The position numbers and the translations under genes are program-made. This document shows positions 1-11,015 of a stretch of DNA of 64,000 nucleotides, one piece after another; position 1 is the first letter of the stretch; each line of letters begins with the position of its first letter. The notes beneath the pieces are model-generated. The model saw only the letters and a program-made list of their open reading frames with translations, ran no database searches and was not told the origin of the DNA. This stretch comes from Callorhinus ursinus (lineage: Eukaryota; Chordata; Mammalia; Carnivora; Otariidae), in NCBI RefSeq assembly GCF_003265705.1, contig NW_020313157.1, forward strand, positions 124,001 to 188,000. The letters are read 5' to 3'.

Positions 1-3000
1 TATGATACAGTCTAATACTATGTTTCCAATGAAACGTTAAGGTCTCAAAAACCAAATGAACAAGAAAGGTAGAAAAACAAACAAAACCTTGTTGCTTGTT
101 GTCTCTTTTGGTCAGTCTAGGGGCACATGTGCAGCTGGGGCTATGACTGTATGTTCAAAGCTCCTGACTTTGGGGGATCTTTAAAGGAAATGCATGTTTT
201 ATGTGAAAGAAGAAATGGCCCTGGTAACTGTTAGTGCAATGGGATCATTATGAAATTTTCAAGTGAACCACCCGGTATTACTTTCTTCTCTAGCTGCTGG
301 AATCTGGTTCCCCTCTGCCCTAACATGGGGGACATTCTCATGCACTGGTTGTTAGGAGATGTTAGAATGTTGAGCAAGCAGGACAAGCATGACAAATGTC
401 TGCCTTTCTGGAGAGAGAACATTTTCATCAAAGCTATATACACATCATACATACACCCCCAGATATTTGTGGCACAAGTCACTGAACAGGGAATATCCCC
501 TCCCGCCCCACCTCCTGGTTCAGCTGCTCACAGATGCATCCACAACCAAGTCATAAAACACAATGAAACCAAGAGCCAATCCATAAAGAGAAGCCTGCCC
601 CAGGCTTAATTCAAGCAAGCCATTCATCGAGCTAATGTGATGGTGGACCTGTCGAATCCAGAACGCATCACGGACACATCAGCAACACCAAGTGGCATGC
701 AATGACCAGATGACCGTCGGCCCCACTGCCATGCTTTGATTGGTTCAAGCTCAGAAAACAATCCCCTTTGAGAGTTTGGACAGTTGGCTTTCCCTCAATT
801 AGAGTGAGATTAAAAATGAAGATTTGGTGAAGTCAAGTGCTTACCACACATTTCCTAAATGACAAGGAGAGATGTTTGCCTATTCCCATTAAATCTGTCA
901 GTGAGACTATCAAATTACCTAGTCCAAGCAGGTCTCTTTTTTTGGGGAAATCTCTGCCCACACCAGATGGTCTTCATTCTGGAGGTCAGCATTCAGAAAC
1001 TCTCCGGGTGCTCCCAGATAATCAGCATGTGATCATTTAACCAAGGAGATGACGGGGAGGGAGTTGCAAGGTGCCCATCAAGGACCTTCTGCACAGTTCT
1101 GAGGTTATTGGAGTTCAGTATTTTCCAAAGGTCCCTGAATCTTTAATTTGATGAGGGCTTAATTTGTGCTGATAAAAGGAAAAATTCTACCAAGTGGGAA
1201 CACCAAGCTTCTTCTGCTTTCCATACGCCTAAAGAGCGAATCTCACGATTACAAGTTAGTTGCGGTTTCTCTTTTCATCCTGTTGACAACCAGTGAGCGT
1301 TACCCAAACGCTCTCAATTCCTGCCGATTTTGCTTCCTATTCTGAAGGAGTTTCTTTGGGTTAAGAAGTTTTTTCTCTTTGTCATCCTGCCTGTCTTCTA
1401 GATGAGAGGAACTGAGAATCTATCACTGCTGATACTAAGCTGTGATCATGTAAAAATAAATTATTATACTACTGCTCTGAGATAAATTCTAGAAACTTGG
1501 CATCTTTCACCTAGATTCAAAAGCTATTCTGATACTTTCAGATTTTCTCCAAATATGTGTCTTCTATCAAAGGGAAAGGTCTTCCTTTTCTTCACCTGCT
1601 TACTGGGAATATAAGGAAGTACCACATCATAAATATGCTTTATAAATCGAACCAGAAATATCATTTTAAAGATTGTTTTCTGGTAATTTGCCTATCACTG
1701 CATTTACCTCAATGCAATAATCCCATATGTGGCAAGTGTCTTGCTTATAATAAAGTTAAAGAGGGCTGGTAATCAATTTCCACAGCAACCAAGAAGACCC
1801 AATGTACAAATTTCTTTCATGAACAGCAAGAGGCCAATTACGTGGACAAGAGTATATTTACTTGGTTTCTTCCATGGAAACGATTATACCAACGTGGGAA
1901 TTGTAGAGTCATTCAAGTTTTACCAAGACTGAGGGCAATTTTCAGTAGGACACGTTGCCAATGAGAAATCTCAATACTGTTAAAATATCAGATTTTATAC
2001 ACATATTTGCATTGGGTGCCCCCCCAATGCAGCAACACTTTAACTTAATTTTCAAATGAATGCCAATAGAGATGGCCAGATTCTCAAGTAATTCTATTTA
2101 AGAATAGTATTAAATATTATTTTTTAAAAAGCATCTAGATGCATCTTATTAAAGAAAGCAATTTACATTATATCTTTATAATTAACCTTTTTCCAACTTG
2201 GGGGAAGATACACTTATACTGAGAAGCAAGATAAAAATCCAAAGAAATAAATCCATTTAAGATTCTTATAATTATACAGCAGGCTAAAGTTACTGTGATT
2301 ATAATTATATACAAAGTGGGTGTTTGAGAATTTAGCATCTAGAGATATTTTCATAAAAATAATTAAGGGTTGTAGATGAACCACATTACAATTGATACTT
2401 TGTGAATCTTCAGTGTGCAGAGTTTTAATAGCATTAAGACTTTTCATTTGTAGAATGAGCTCCAGGATTTCAAGATTGCCATCAGTTTTATGAGCTTTAT
2501 TGACCCTCTCTAGTTTCCTAAGCCGGTGTCAAAGTGTGCTGAAGATAGTAACGTACATAAAAACATGGTTTGCATCTTGGCAAGAGGATACTGGGTAACT
2601 GGATAATTTGTGTATTTAGAACTGCATCTTAACAGTTGTTTGGATTTCTTTGGAGGTGCTCTCCGGCCCTAAGAACTCGTTAGGGCTGTTTATAAGAAAA
2701 CAGTAATAAAACCTACATACAACCAGATAGCAGACCTCACTTCTATCTTGCCAAAGAGCCATTTGTTAAAAGTGTATGCATGGGGTTTTCAAAGTGCAGC
2801 ATTTAGGGTTCAGGAGTTGATTTTGGTTTCTTCTACCTTGGAAATCTGCAGCTACATTGAGCTAACGACACACCTTGTGGGAAATGGAATGGAGCCGCAG
2901 AGAAAGCACACGGCAGCAAACCGAGAGAGGAACTAAGTCACAACAGGCCAGGGAGGAAGGAGCACCAGTGGCTGCTGACACTTCCCATTTGGAGGTCAAG

Positions 3001-4034
3001 TACATCGCCTGCTTACCTGTCTGACCCAGCATGCCTCAGCCACACATGCAAATTGTTACCATCACTGTTTTATCCATGAGACGTATTTTTAAATCAAAGG
3101 AGTCATTACCAAAAATAAGCACCCTCAATGACATTTGTGCATGCAGAGCATCTGAACATTCACATTTGTCCTCAGAAAACAGAGCCAACGGGTTGCATTC
3201 AAATATGGAAACGCACACTTTTTTTTCCCCCCAGGCACCTACATGAAAATAGCTGTGGCTTGTCATTTCAGAAACCGAGTCGTCTGTCAAGCCTGGGCCA
3301 TGGGTAATGGAGCTCCTCCCCCCCCCCATGCCCACCCCCGCCATCCATTCTGACTTCTACATTTCTTAGGCCCTCTCTGTCCCCCTTCCACTGTCAGTCT
3401 TAACATGTGGTGCGCATTACAAATACACGCTGGCTTATCTTAGTAGGATCGGACTCGGGGCACTGCCGAAAAGAATCTCCTTAGGAACGCCAGGCACATC
3501 TCCCCCATTCCTTTGTGTTGGATTAAAAAAAAAAAAAAGCAACGGAGGGAATGCTTTACTGGGTGTAAAAAGTTGTAAAAAAAAAAAAAAAAAAAAGGGA
3601 GGAGGAGGGGGGAAGCAGGGTGATTAAATTGGAGGAAAACCTGCCCGATCACCTTCTGGTGTTCTTCCTACGAGTTAGAGGAGACCAGGGCTGCTGCTTA
3701 CACAGAAGTCCGTGGGAAGGCTGTACAGGGACCATATGTGTGTGCATGCAAGGTGCACTGTTGCAGGGATTTAGAAAGATCTGAAAAGCAACTCCACTGG
3801 CACAAAACATAGCATTTCGGGTTTTAGTGGAGAGGGCGAGAGTTTAGGATGTTCTAGGCTTGACGGTTCATCCTCTCTCTATGTGGCACTGTTTACCTTC
3901 ACCATGGGACCTGATTTTTGGGTGCTGCCTCCCCAGCAGTCATGCATGCGCACCAGAACCAGACGAGAATCTCGTCTCCCACCAGCTAAGTTCATTTCCA
4001 GGTAGTTGTCAAGCAGGAGGAGGGAGACTCTTAC
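1..4034 (-). other. RBFOX1: RBFOX1 intron downstream of the 65-nt exon (partial)
   Basis: This is the 5' portion of an intron whose far end lies outside the window. It holds GCAUG motifs near the donor (3941-3949 and 3745-3750), two A-runs (3525-3538 and 3578-3596) and a C-rich stretch at 3316-3342. AT-rich unique sequence with no recognisable gene or young repeat fills most of 1-3000. Short open frames here have no recognisable domains. Confidence 0.85.
3941..3949 (-). promoter_or_regulatory. Overlapping GCAUGCAUG downstream of the 65-nt exon
   Basis: On the minus strand gcatgcatg lies at +86 to +94 of the intron, giving two overlapping GCAUG cores, one of them a full UGCAUG. A further UGCAUG lies at 3745-3750. 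Confidence 0.6.
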
Positions 4035-4099
4035 CTGTCACTGTAGGCAGTGGCAGTGGCAGGGGTTGGCTGGGCGTAGCGGTATGCAGCATAACCACC
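4035..4099 (-). CDS. RBFOX1: RBFOX1 65-nt internal exon (GGYAAYRYAQPTPAT segment)
   Basis: This constitutive-type exon follows B40 or M43. It reads GGYAAYRYAQPTPATATAYSD and ends in AG, to be completed as Ser by the next exon, which lies outside the window. It therefore extends the tyrosine-rich C-terminal region that is implicated in higher-order assembly of RBFOX proteins. The acceptor is a T-rich tract ending in cgttttag and the donor CAG|gtaaga. One codon reads Thr (ACT) where I recall Ala in the human and mouse protein, giving ATATA in place of ATAAA; the recollection should be checked. Overlapping GCAUG motifs lie at +86 to +94 downstream. The following exon (beginning YGRVYAADPYHH in the family) was looked for at 1-4000 and not seen. 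Confidence 0.96.
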
Positions 4100-5926
4100 C
4101 TAAAACGCAAGGAGAAATCTGACTTAGGAATGCAGAGGAGGCCGACTCGGGCACCGCGACTGTGAGGCCACAGCAGAACAGCAGTAACCCACATCTACCA
4201 GTCGAATGCGGAGGTTAATGAAAGCTTAGTAACAAAGCAGAAGTACAAAACACACTGGAGAGACAGGGGCTTGGATACCGACCCCAGCTGGATGTTACAG
4301 GTTAGCGGTTGTAAGCATTTCCCAAAGGAAGACCCCAGACACCCTTCTAAAGAGATGTACCTAGACGGTTAATGGTGACTGTGTTGGGGTGGGGAGGATT
4401 ATGGGGTATTCCCTAAACACTCTGTGTACTTGGCTGAACTTTCCAGATTTTCAAAAAGGATTATGCTTTACCTTTACTTATTAGCTACTAACTTATGTCT
4501 TACTCAATCTCTCCTCGATTACTTCCTTAAAAATCCAACATAGGTTGAGCTAATGCCCTCCTGTCTTACATTGATATTTATAAAAAAATAAGATAATGCT
4601 TTGACTGAAAGTTTATTAGTCATCTCTGGCCTATGTGGCTGTTCAACCACTGAAGCAATGAAAGAAGACTGTGTTTAGCTTTCAAAGTGTTGTATAATTA
4701 TTTAGAAAAATGGAAATGGTGAATACTTGTTAAAAATTCTGTCTTTTCCGCTAAAGATATCACACTGGTTCAGATAGGGAATTTGTTTGGTGTGGAAAAT
4801 ATGATAAAACTTTTCAATTTGTAAATAAAATAATTGAGAGAAAAACCCCCCAAAATAATTAACATTTAGTTGCATGTACCAGTTATTGCAATTGTTCAAT
4901 TAAGCAGAGGACAAGCAAACGGTCATATTCGAAAGGAACTGTGTTCATGGAGCATTGATTATCAAACTCTGAAAATAACCGAGCTTCTTGCTCAGCAGAC
5001 CACAGCAATACATCAACCACTGTCGAATGCTCTCAGCACAATTAACAAACAGGATCCAGTCTCTACCGATAAACACAGGGAACACTCAGGTTCTAATTAG
5101 AATTCACAGTCCCATAATCCTCTGAGGGAACAGTTCTTTCCCTCACCATAAAGGGGCAACTCTGAACAGACTGATGTGTTCGAGGACCCCCAAAAGTCAA
5201 GGTACTCGTGTGTCAGAGGGGATCTAACAACAAAATCAGGAGTGAGGGGTACGTTACACTTAGCTTCGTGTGTAGGGGACAACCAAGTGGTAAGACAAGG
5301 AGACAGATGCTGGAAAGAGCATCTTCTGAAATGTGGACAAAGTGGTCTCAATAATTTATTTCTACCATCTTCTAACTTTCAGAATACATCTGCCACGACT
5401 TCCGTAGCAATTCAGAAATCTAGTCTGTCCTTAAAAAAATGTGTCCTTTGGATCAGCCCTGGAGAAGGCACAATCCAAGACATCCTGACAGATAATCACC
5501 AAGCATTTAGAGCCAGTAATTATACACATACACACACACACACAAAGTCTCCCTTGAAAAATAATGTGGAAGTTAAAAAAAAAGAGGTCTTAGCCGGACA
5601 CCACCTGGTGTTCCAAACACCATGTTCTCTAATTAGGAACAGGGAAACTCATTAAATGTGCTGGGGAGCTGTAAAACCCAAGAATTGTCACACCAGCACC
5701 AAGCTCAAGATACAGAATGATGGGCTGGGAGGAAATCGGGTCACCAGATTTCTGGAGTCATTCTTTTTATCTGCTTGTCCATCTCCTTGGCTTTCATGAT
5801 GCATCCAGAAAGGCACAGGTGTGCAGGTGTTGTATATTAAACAATGAGGCAGGGAGGGGCTGGAGCTGGCTCGTTGATTGCTAGAAGGCATTAATTGCCA
5901 TTAGCTGAAAGTGTGGATGGAAAAAA

Positions 5927-5952
5927 GTGTGTGTGTGTGTGTGTGTGTGTGT
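5927..5952. repeat. (GT)n microsatellite
   Basis: About 13 uninterrupted GT units. They read as CA repeats in RBFOX1 pre-mRNA. Confidence 0.95.
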
Positions 5953-6591
5953 ATTTTTTTCTCTCCCAGAATAAAAAGCAAAGCCATTGCAAAGGTATTT
6001 GCATCAAGGGCCATGTAAATCAATCATAATTTGGTGACTGTAATTTGGCCCCAGCAAAGATTTCTAGCAACACCCCCCACCCCGTGCATACCCTCTATGT
6101 TTGAACTCTGTATGTGTCCCCAGCTTCCACGATTGTTTCCATCAGTGAAAATGGGTAGCCAGTTTGATAAGTGCAAAGAACAGCTGTAGTGCAAATAGCA
6201 GATAACGAAAATGAGCCTCACTGATTGCCAGTTGATATTTATCGTATGAACATAAAATGGATGTGTGTGCAACTGGGATCCTTCTGCACAGCAGATGTGC
6301 TTGTCTATGACGCCTTGGGAAGGACCCATCCTCTCCATTATTTTCACATGACTTGCCCATTTAGACAAAATAAGTGTGTGCTTCAATGCGAGACAGGCAA
6401 AAATAGTCAATGCTCTGACAATATCCTGGTCTTGGATATTTAGGAATCTGTTTACCAGCATTTCCTATTTAAGATGCAAGGTCATAGTTTGCCAAAGTCT
6501 GTGGAGCCAGTGGAGAGATTGTGACCTTGAGCAGGAGTCTCCTTCCCGTCCAGTAGGTCTGTTGGTGATGATAGCAATGTTCTGCCTCTGA

Positions 6592-6746
6592 GCTGTCCAA
6601 TACAGTTGTCACTGGTCCTAAGTGACTATTGAACACTTGAAATGTTGGCTGGTAAAACAAACTGCAGTTTTTAATTTCTTTGAGTTAATTTGACTTTACA
6701 CGTCAAGGGCCACATGGGGCTGGTGGCTTCAGTACTGGACAGTCCA
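6592..6746 (+). mobile_element. Small DNA-transposon relic with inverted ends (family 2)
   Basis: The inverted ends gctgtccaata... and ...tactggacagtcc enclose gacttgaaatgttggctgg-like and agggccacatggggctggtg landmarks. This is a known kind of small mammalian hAT-like element. A sister copy lies at 48156-48280. Confidence 0.7.
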
Positions 6747-8672
6747 GGTCTAAGTGATCCCTCAAATAGGTAATAAGCGGAAAAAGAAAAGGCTCAGGGG
6801 GCTTGATACCACCATATCTATATACTGCATTGTCTTCTTTTGCTATTTTTCTTTTGTATGAAATCCGTATTAGGGGCATAACAGAGTTGTGTATTAACTC
6901 TGTGTATGTGTGCATACACTGTAAAATGATCAAAAAATACAAATTGCTTTAATTTGCCTTTCTAACAGGTGACTCTAATCAATTTTATTGCTCCATATTT
7001 TGCAGCTCGTTGAGCATAACCACAGTTTCTGCAAGGTTCTGTGCTAATGTCTGAAAAAGGAGCGCTCACTTCCATTTGCTAGCACCAAACCACATTCACG
7101 TTGAAACCAGTCTTCCCGACATTAGGATAAAAATGCATCCTTAACAATTAGATTTTTCCCACCACCAAACCAAATGGCAAGCACAACATGGTTCTCTGCT
7201 TCCTACTCGTAAACTATACTCATTTTTCACATATGGGCAGCAAGCTATGAATGAGGCCTTATATAAAATATAAATTTTAAATGGCCATTATGAAGTCTCC
7301 CTCCCACCTCTGCCACCATCACCAGAAGTGGCCACAAAGATCCCGACTCATATTGTCAGAAACATTTCCTTTGCTAGCGAGACCTCTGGAGGTTGGGGTG
7401 TTACTGATTGAGAACCTCTAATGGTGTTCCAACAAAGCATTTTCAAAACTGTACTTTGTGGAATATTAATAGAGGAAAAGAAAACTTTGCATGACCAAAC
7501 AAGTCTGCAAGTCTGGGAAATGCCATATTAAACAAAACGAAACTGGCTTCTCCATCTGTGGAACTTTCTAAAACAATATTGACGAGCACTGTAGATGCTC
7601 AGTGCATCTGAGTCATTTGACAAAGCAAATCACATTTTTTACTTTAGAGCATACTTTTGGAAAAAGATGTTTTAATATCCAAATGATGGAGGAAGAGAGT
7701 TGAAATGTTTGTGTCCTGGTGGAGACATGGGATGGGTAGTGCTGTAAAGTGTGTGTGTATTTATTTATTTTTACTAAAACATTTATAAGAACATTTGCAA
7801 AATGAAACACTTAAACATAAATAATCGCTCCCTAATTTATCTGCATCATCCATTCAGCTGTTTTTGAAGTGTGGCCATTGAAAATCATTTTTCCTGAAAC
7901 GTAAAACTAAAAGTTGATCTCAGGAATTTAAATTATTTTGTTCTCGCCTACATCCAAGTACCCCCTTTTTGTACTAGATTTCTCATTAAAACTTGATTAA
8001 TTCTCATGGCTAAAAAAGAATGTACTTTCTTAATTGACTTAATACAGAACAAAAATGGGAACTGCATGTTACAGGGAAATCCATGTAATAAAACTCCCAC
8101 TGATCATCCTTAGTTTTGCGTTCTTCTTTCATTTTATTTGACAGTTTTAATGTTGGTTATAGACCATATTGGGAGACTCGGCCAGCTACACTCCAATGGA
8201 TGTGTTGCTCTTTTTTCTTCCTACAAATTGATTCATTTGGGGGTTGCTTCAGCAGTGAGTAATAGGGTTGAAAGCTATAGCAATGTGTGAAATAAATTTA
8301 TAAGAAGCTACAATGAAACCAGGGAAAGTTATGTTACCTGTGTTGACCCTCAATGCTGGATGAGTAAGTTTTTTGCTTAACCATTCCAGTTGACTCCAGG
8401 AACCTACTACAAAGTTACCCAGACAAGTTGATACAATGAAACCTTGCAAGTCTTTTCACTGAATTTATACAAACTGGGTGTAGATGCATTTTAAGCCAGG
8501 AAATTTATAGCCAAGTCAGATCTCCATTTTGATACACTCATGATCTAGCAAACGGGGGAAATCTGAGGATGTGCATCCCTATTCTAGAAGCATTCACATC
8601 GAAACTGGAAAATTCAGTTAAGTCTTTCCTCCTTCTATGTTAGAGAACATCTCCCAACCCCATAATTGTCTT

Positions 8673-8678
8673 GTTAGT
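8673..8678 (-). promoter_or_regulatory. ACUAAC (QKI-type) motif downstream of M43
   Basis: On the minus strand actaac lies at +63 to +68 after the M43 donor. ACUAAC is the QKI core motif. It is a single site, so function is only a hypothesis. Confidence 0.35.
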
Positions 8679-8740
8679 AGGATTTCACAGCAAACCCACA
8701 ATCACAGTGGTGCGTTTTTCCACCAGTCGGGATTTCATAC

Positions 8741-8783
8741 CTGCAGCAATTTATTGCCATACACAGGCTCTTGATACACTACT
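8741..8783 (-). CDS. RBFOX1: RBFOX1 43-nt exon M43 (muscle-type, mutually exclusive with B40)
   Basis: This 43-nt micro-exon lies 5.3 kb downstream of B40 in transcript order. It supplies A to complete Gly and then VVYQEPVYGNKLLQ, the muscle-preferred alternative to the B40 peptide. The acceptor is a T-rich tract ending in ccttatag, and the donor is CAG|gtatga, weaker than the B40 donor. The first residues (VVYQ) are shared with B40 and then diverge, as expected of a duplicated exon pair. No GCAUG was seen within about 100 nt on either side, in contrast to B40. An ACUAAC element, the core of the QKI-binding consensus, lies at +63 to +68. Muscle preference is known for the family; a role for QKI here is inferred. 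Confidence 0.94.
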
Positions 8784-10961
8784 CTATAAGGAAACAGAAA
8801 TGTAATGTTTTCAATGCAAAAATGAAATAAATAAAAGAAAATGCATAAGTCAGACAAATTCCAGAGCAATTCATTTACAAGTTTGCTTCTCTTACTTCAC
8901 TAAGGCCTGAGAATGACCCATCAAACCAAAAGAAGGAGGTTTTAGCTGCTGAGCTCTGTAACCCAGAGTATCAAGAAGGTGCGGGTGGGGATCAAACCGT
9001 ACTGACTGTATCTGTGCCATAACCTGTGTTTATTTTTAGAGAAGAAAAAAGGATACTTTCATGGCTTCTTATCCTTCTAAGCATAACACAATAGTTGAAG
9101 TTAACTACTTCAAATTTCTCTATCTCATGATTAGAATTCTCTGGAAAACCTGAGGATTTAGCTTTGATGCCTAATTATTGAGGCAGTTGAGATGAGAGTA
9201 CAGAGCAACCATAACCGTAACAATACCTTTATTTTAAAAATTTAATATCAAATAACAGAGAGTGCAATTGAATTTTGTAAATTAATGAATCACGTTGAAG
9301 CTACCAAAGCTGCTTTTAATATATATGACTGGAAAAATTATGTGTGCATGCATGTGGCTAGAGAAGTTGCCAATAATATATGTATTATGGATATGTCACA
9401 ACCTCATTCAAGTCCAAAACCAACAAGATCTCAAGAAGAACCCCTCGGACAGACTGGGATGCAATTTTTAGATGTGAAAGTTTTTTGTGGGCAAGCTTAA
9501 TCTTTCATGTGACTGGTTCTAGTTTAAAGTGAAATTTTCCAGTTCTCGGGCAGACATCGATGTGGTGAAATACTATAAGAGTTTATGGGACCTGCCTTAT
9601 AAATGTGTGTGTGTGTATCTGAACCTTTACTTGGCCTTAGATTTAGTAAATTTAAGCCTGTGGACCTATGCCTGTCAACATTCTAGTGTCTTCTCTCTCT
9701 CTCTCTCATTCCCATTGCTTACTGGAACGTTTCAAGCAGAGATACTGTTCTCCATGACCTGCCGACCCCATTATCCTCTCATTTCTCAACCTCCTTTCCT
9801 TTCACTGCATTTCCCAGAGCTTGGCTCAATGAGGGCAAGGACGTTACTCCGTTGGCTCGGAGCTTAAGCATTGAACGCTGAAGCCAGATCCCGTGGGCTC
9901 AGACCCCAGTGTCAGGGAACATTTCTGGACAAAACATTTCATCTCTTTGCTGAAGAAAAGTGTCCCCCCTCTGAAAACAAAAGTGGAGCTAACGGGTGGA
10001 GGCAGTTCCTCCCCTCCAGTGCTGAGGGGAGGAGGTAAGGCAGTAAAGATAGTAATGCTTAACTCCTTTGTGGGCAGTTGCCCCTGGGGTGACTGACCTG
10101 CCTAGTATTAGCTGACTCGCAGCCAACTCCCATGGAAAGTGGGGTCCCAGGAATAAGGACTTGGGGTTTATCTGGATAAGTTCTGTGTTTCAGTTATCCA
10201 TGTTTACATGGGTGAAATGAGGACACCTCTTTGTTTTAAGATCCATGGATGGCAAAGTGACACGAATTCAGAAATAATTGTGTTTAGCCATGGCATCAGC
10301 CAGGAACTTGCTATAACGGAATTTAAGAATCATGTGAACAGGCACTGGAATCTCATTGAGACATACCAGCCTCATGGCTGCATGGATGGGTAGAAAGCTT
10401 AGGGCTTTCTTATAAAAAAGGAACACGGTTAACATTTCTATCGTCTATCAGTGTTTCTTTCTCTGTCTACTCTCCCTACCCGTCTTCTCTTCCCTTCATT
10501 CCAATGCTCCACTCTCTCACCCCACTTTCCACTGAGTTAGTACCTTCTTTTTAAATAGCTCTATTATAATGGCCTTATTTCCATTTTCAATAGTTATCTT
10601 TTGATCAAACGCCATACCCTTGGATCGTTCCCTGAGCTGGGGAAGACAAATGTCCGGATAAATGCAGTTAAGCCACACTTGCTTTCAGCTCTGTGGCCAA
10701 TTCTGGTCTCCTGAGATCCATAGCTTCACCCCCAAAGAGAATGGATTGCTTTGTAGGCCCAGGGGACTTAGTCCTTATACGTCAACTTTCGAACAGGTTG
10801 TCAATTCCATGGATCGCTACTACTATTATTTTTTTTTCTCTTTACTGTGACTCACTTTTTCATGAAAAAAAAATCATTTAAATGTGCACCAGTAAGCAAT
10901 CATGGCGAACTTGCAGATTTGATAGGCTAGTTATATAAGATAAATTCCTATCTTTTGAAAT

Positions 10962-10967
<6 letters not shown>

Positions 10968-11010
<43 letters not shown>

Positions 11011-11015
11011 TGTGT
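10968..11015. repeat. (GT)n microsatellite between M43 and B40
   Basis: About 24 GT units with one TA interruption. They read as CA repeats in the transcript, 2.2 kb upstream of M43. Confidence 0.97.

Larger units (their letters stand above)
4100..8740 (-). other. RBFOX1: RBFOX1 intron between M43 and the 65-nt exon
   Basis: About 4.6 kb of mainly AT-rich unique sequence. It holds short CA/GT tracts (5529-5545 and 5927-5952) and one old DNA-transposon relic at 6592-6746. No RNA gene or supported coding region was seen. The last 100 nt on the high-coordinate side contain the M43 donor and an ACUAAC motif. Confidence 0.88.

Noticed and set aside
1..4000. The next RBFOX1 exon (family peptide YGRVYAADPYHH)
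   Set aside because: No match was seen on the minus strand, so the intron presumably continues past the window edge.
5176..5655. A 159-codon plus-strand frame
   Set aside because: No domain recognised. It contains a translated CA repeat near the end and no splice or conservation signal.
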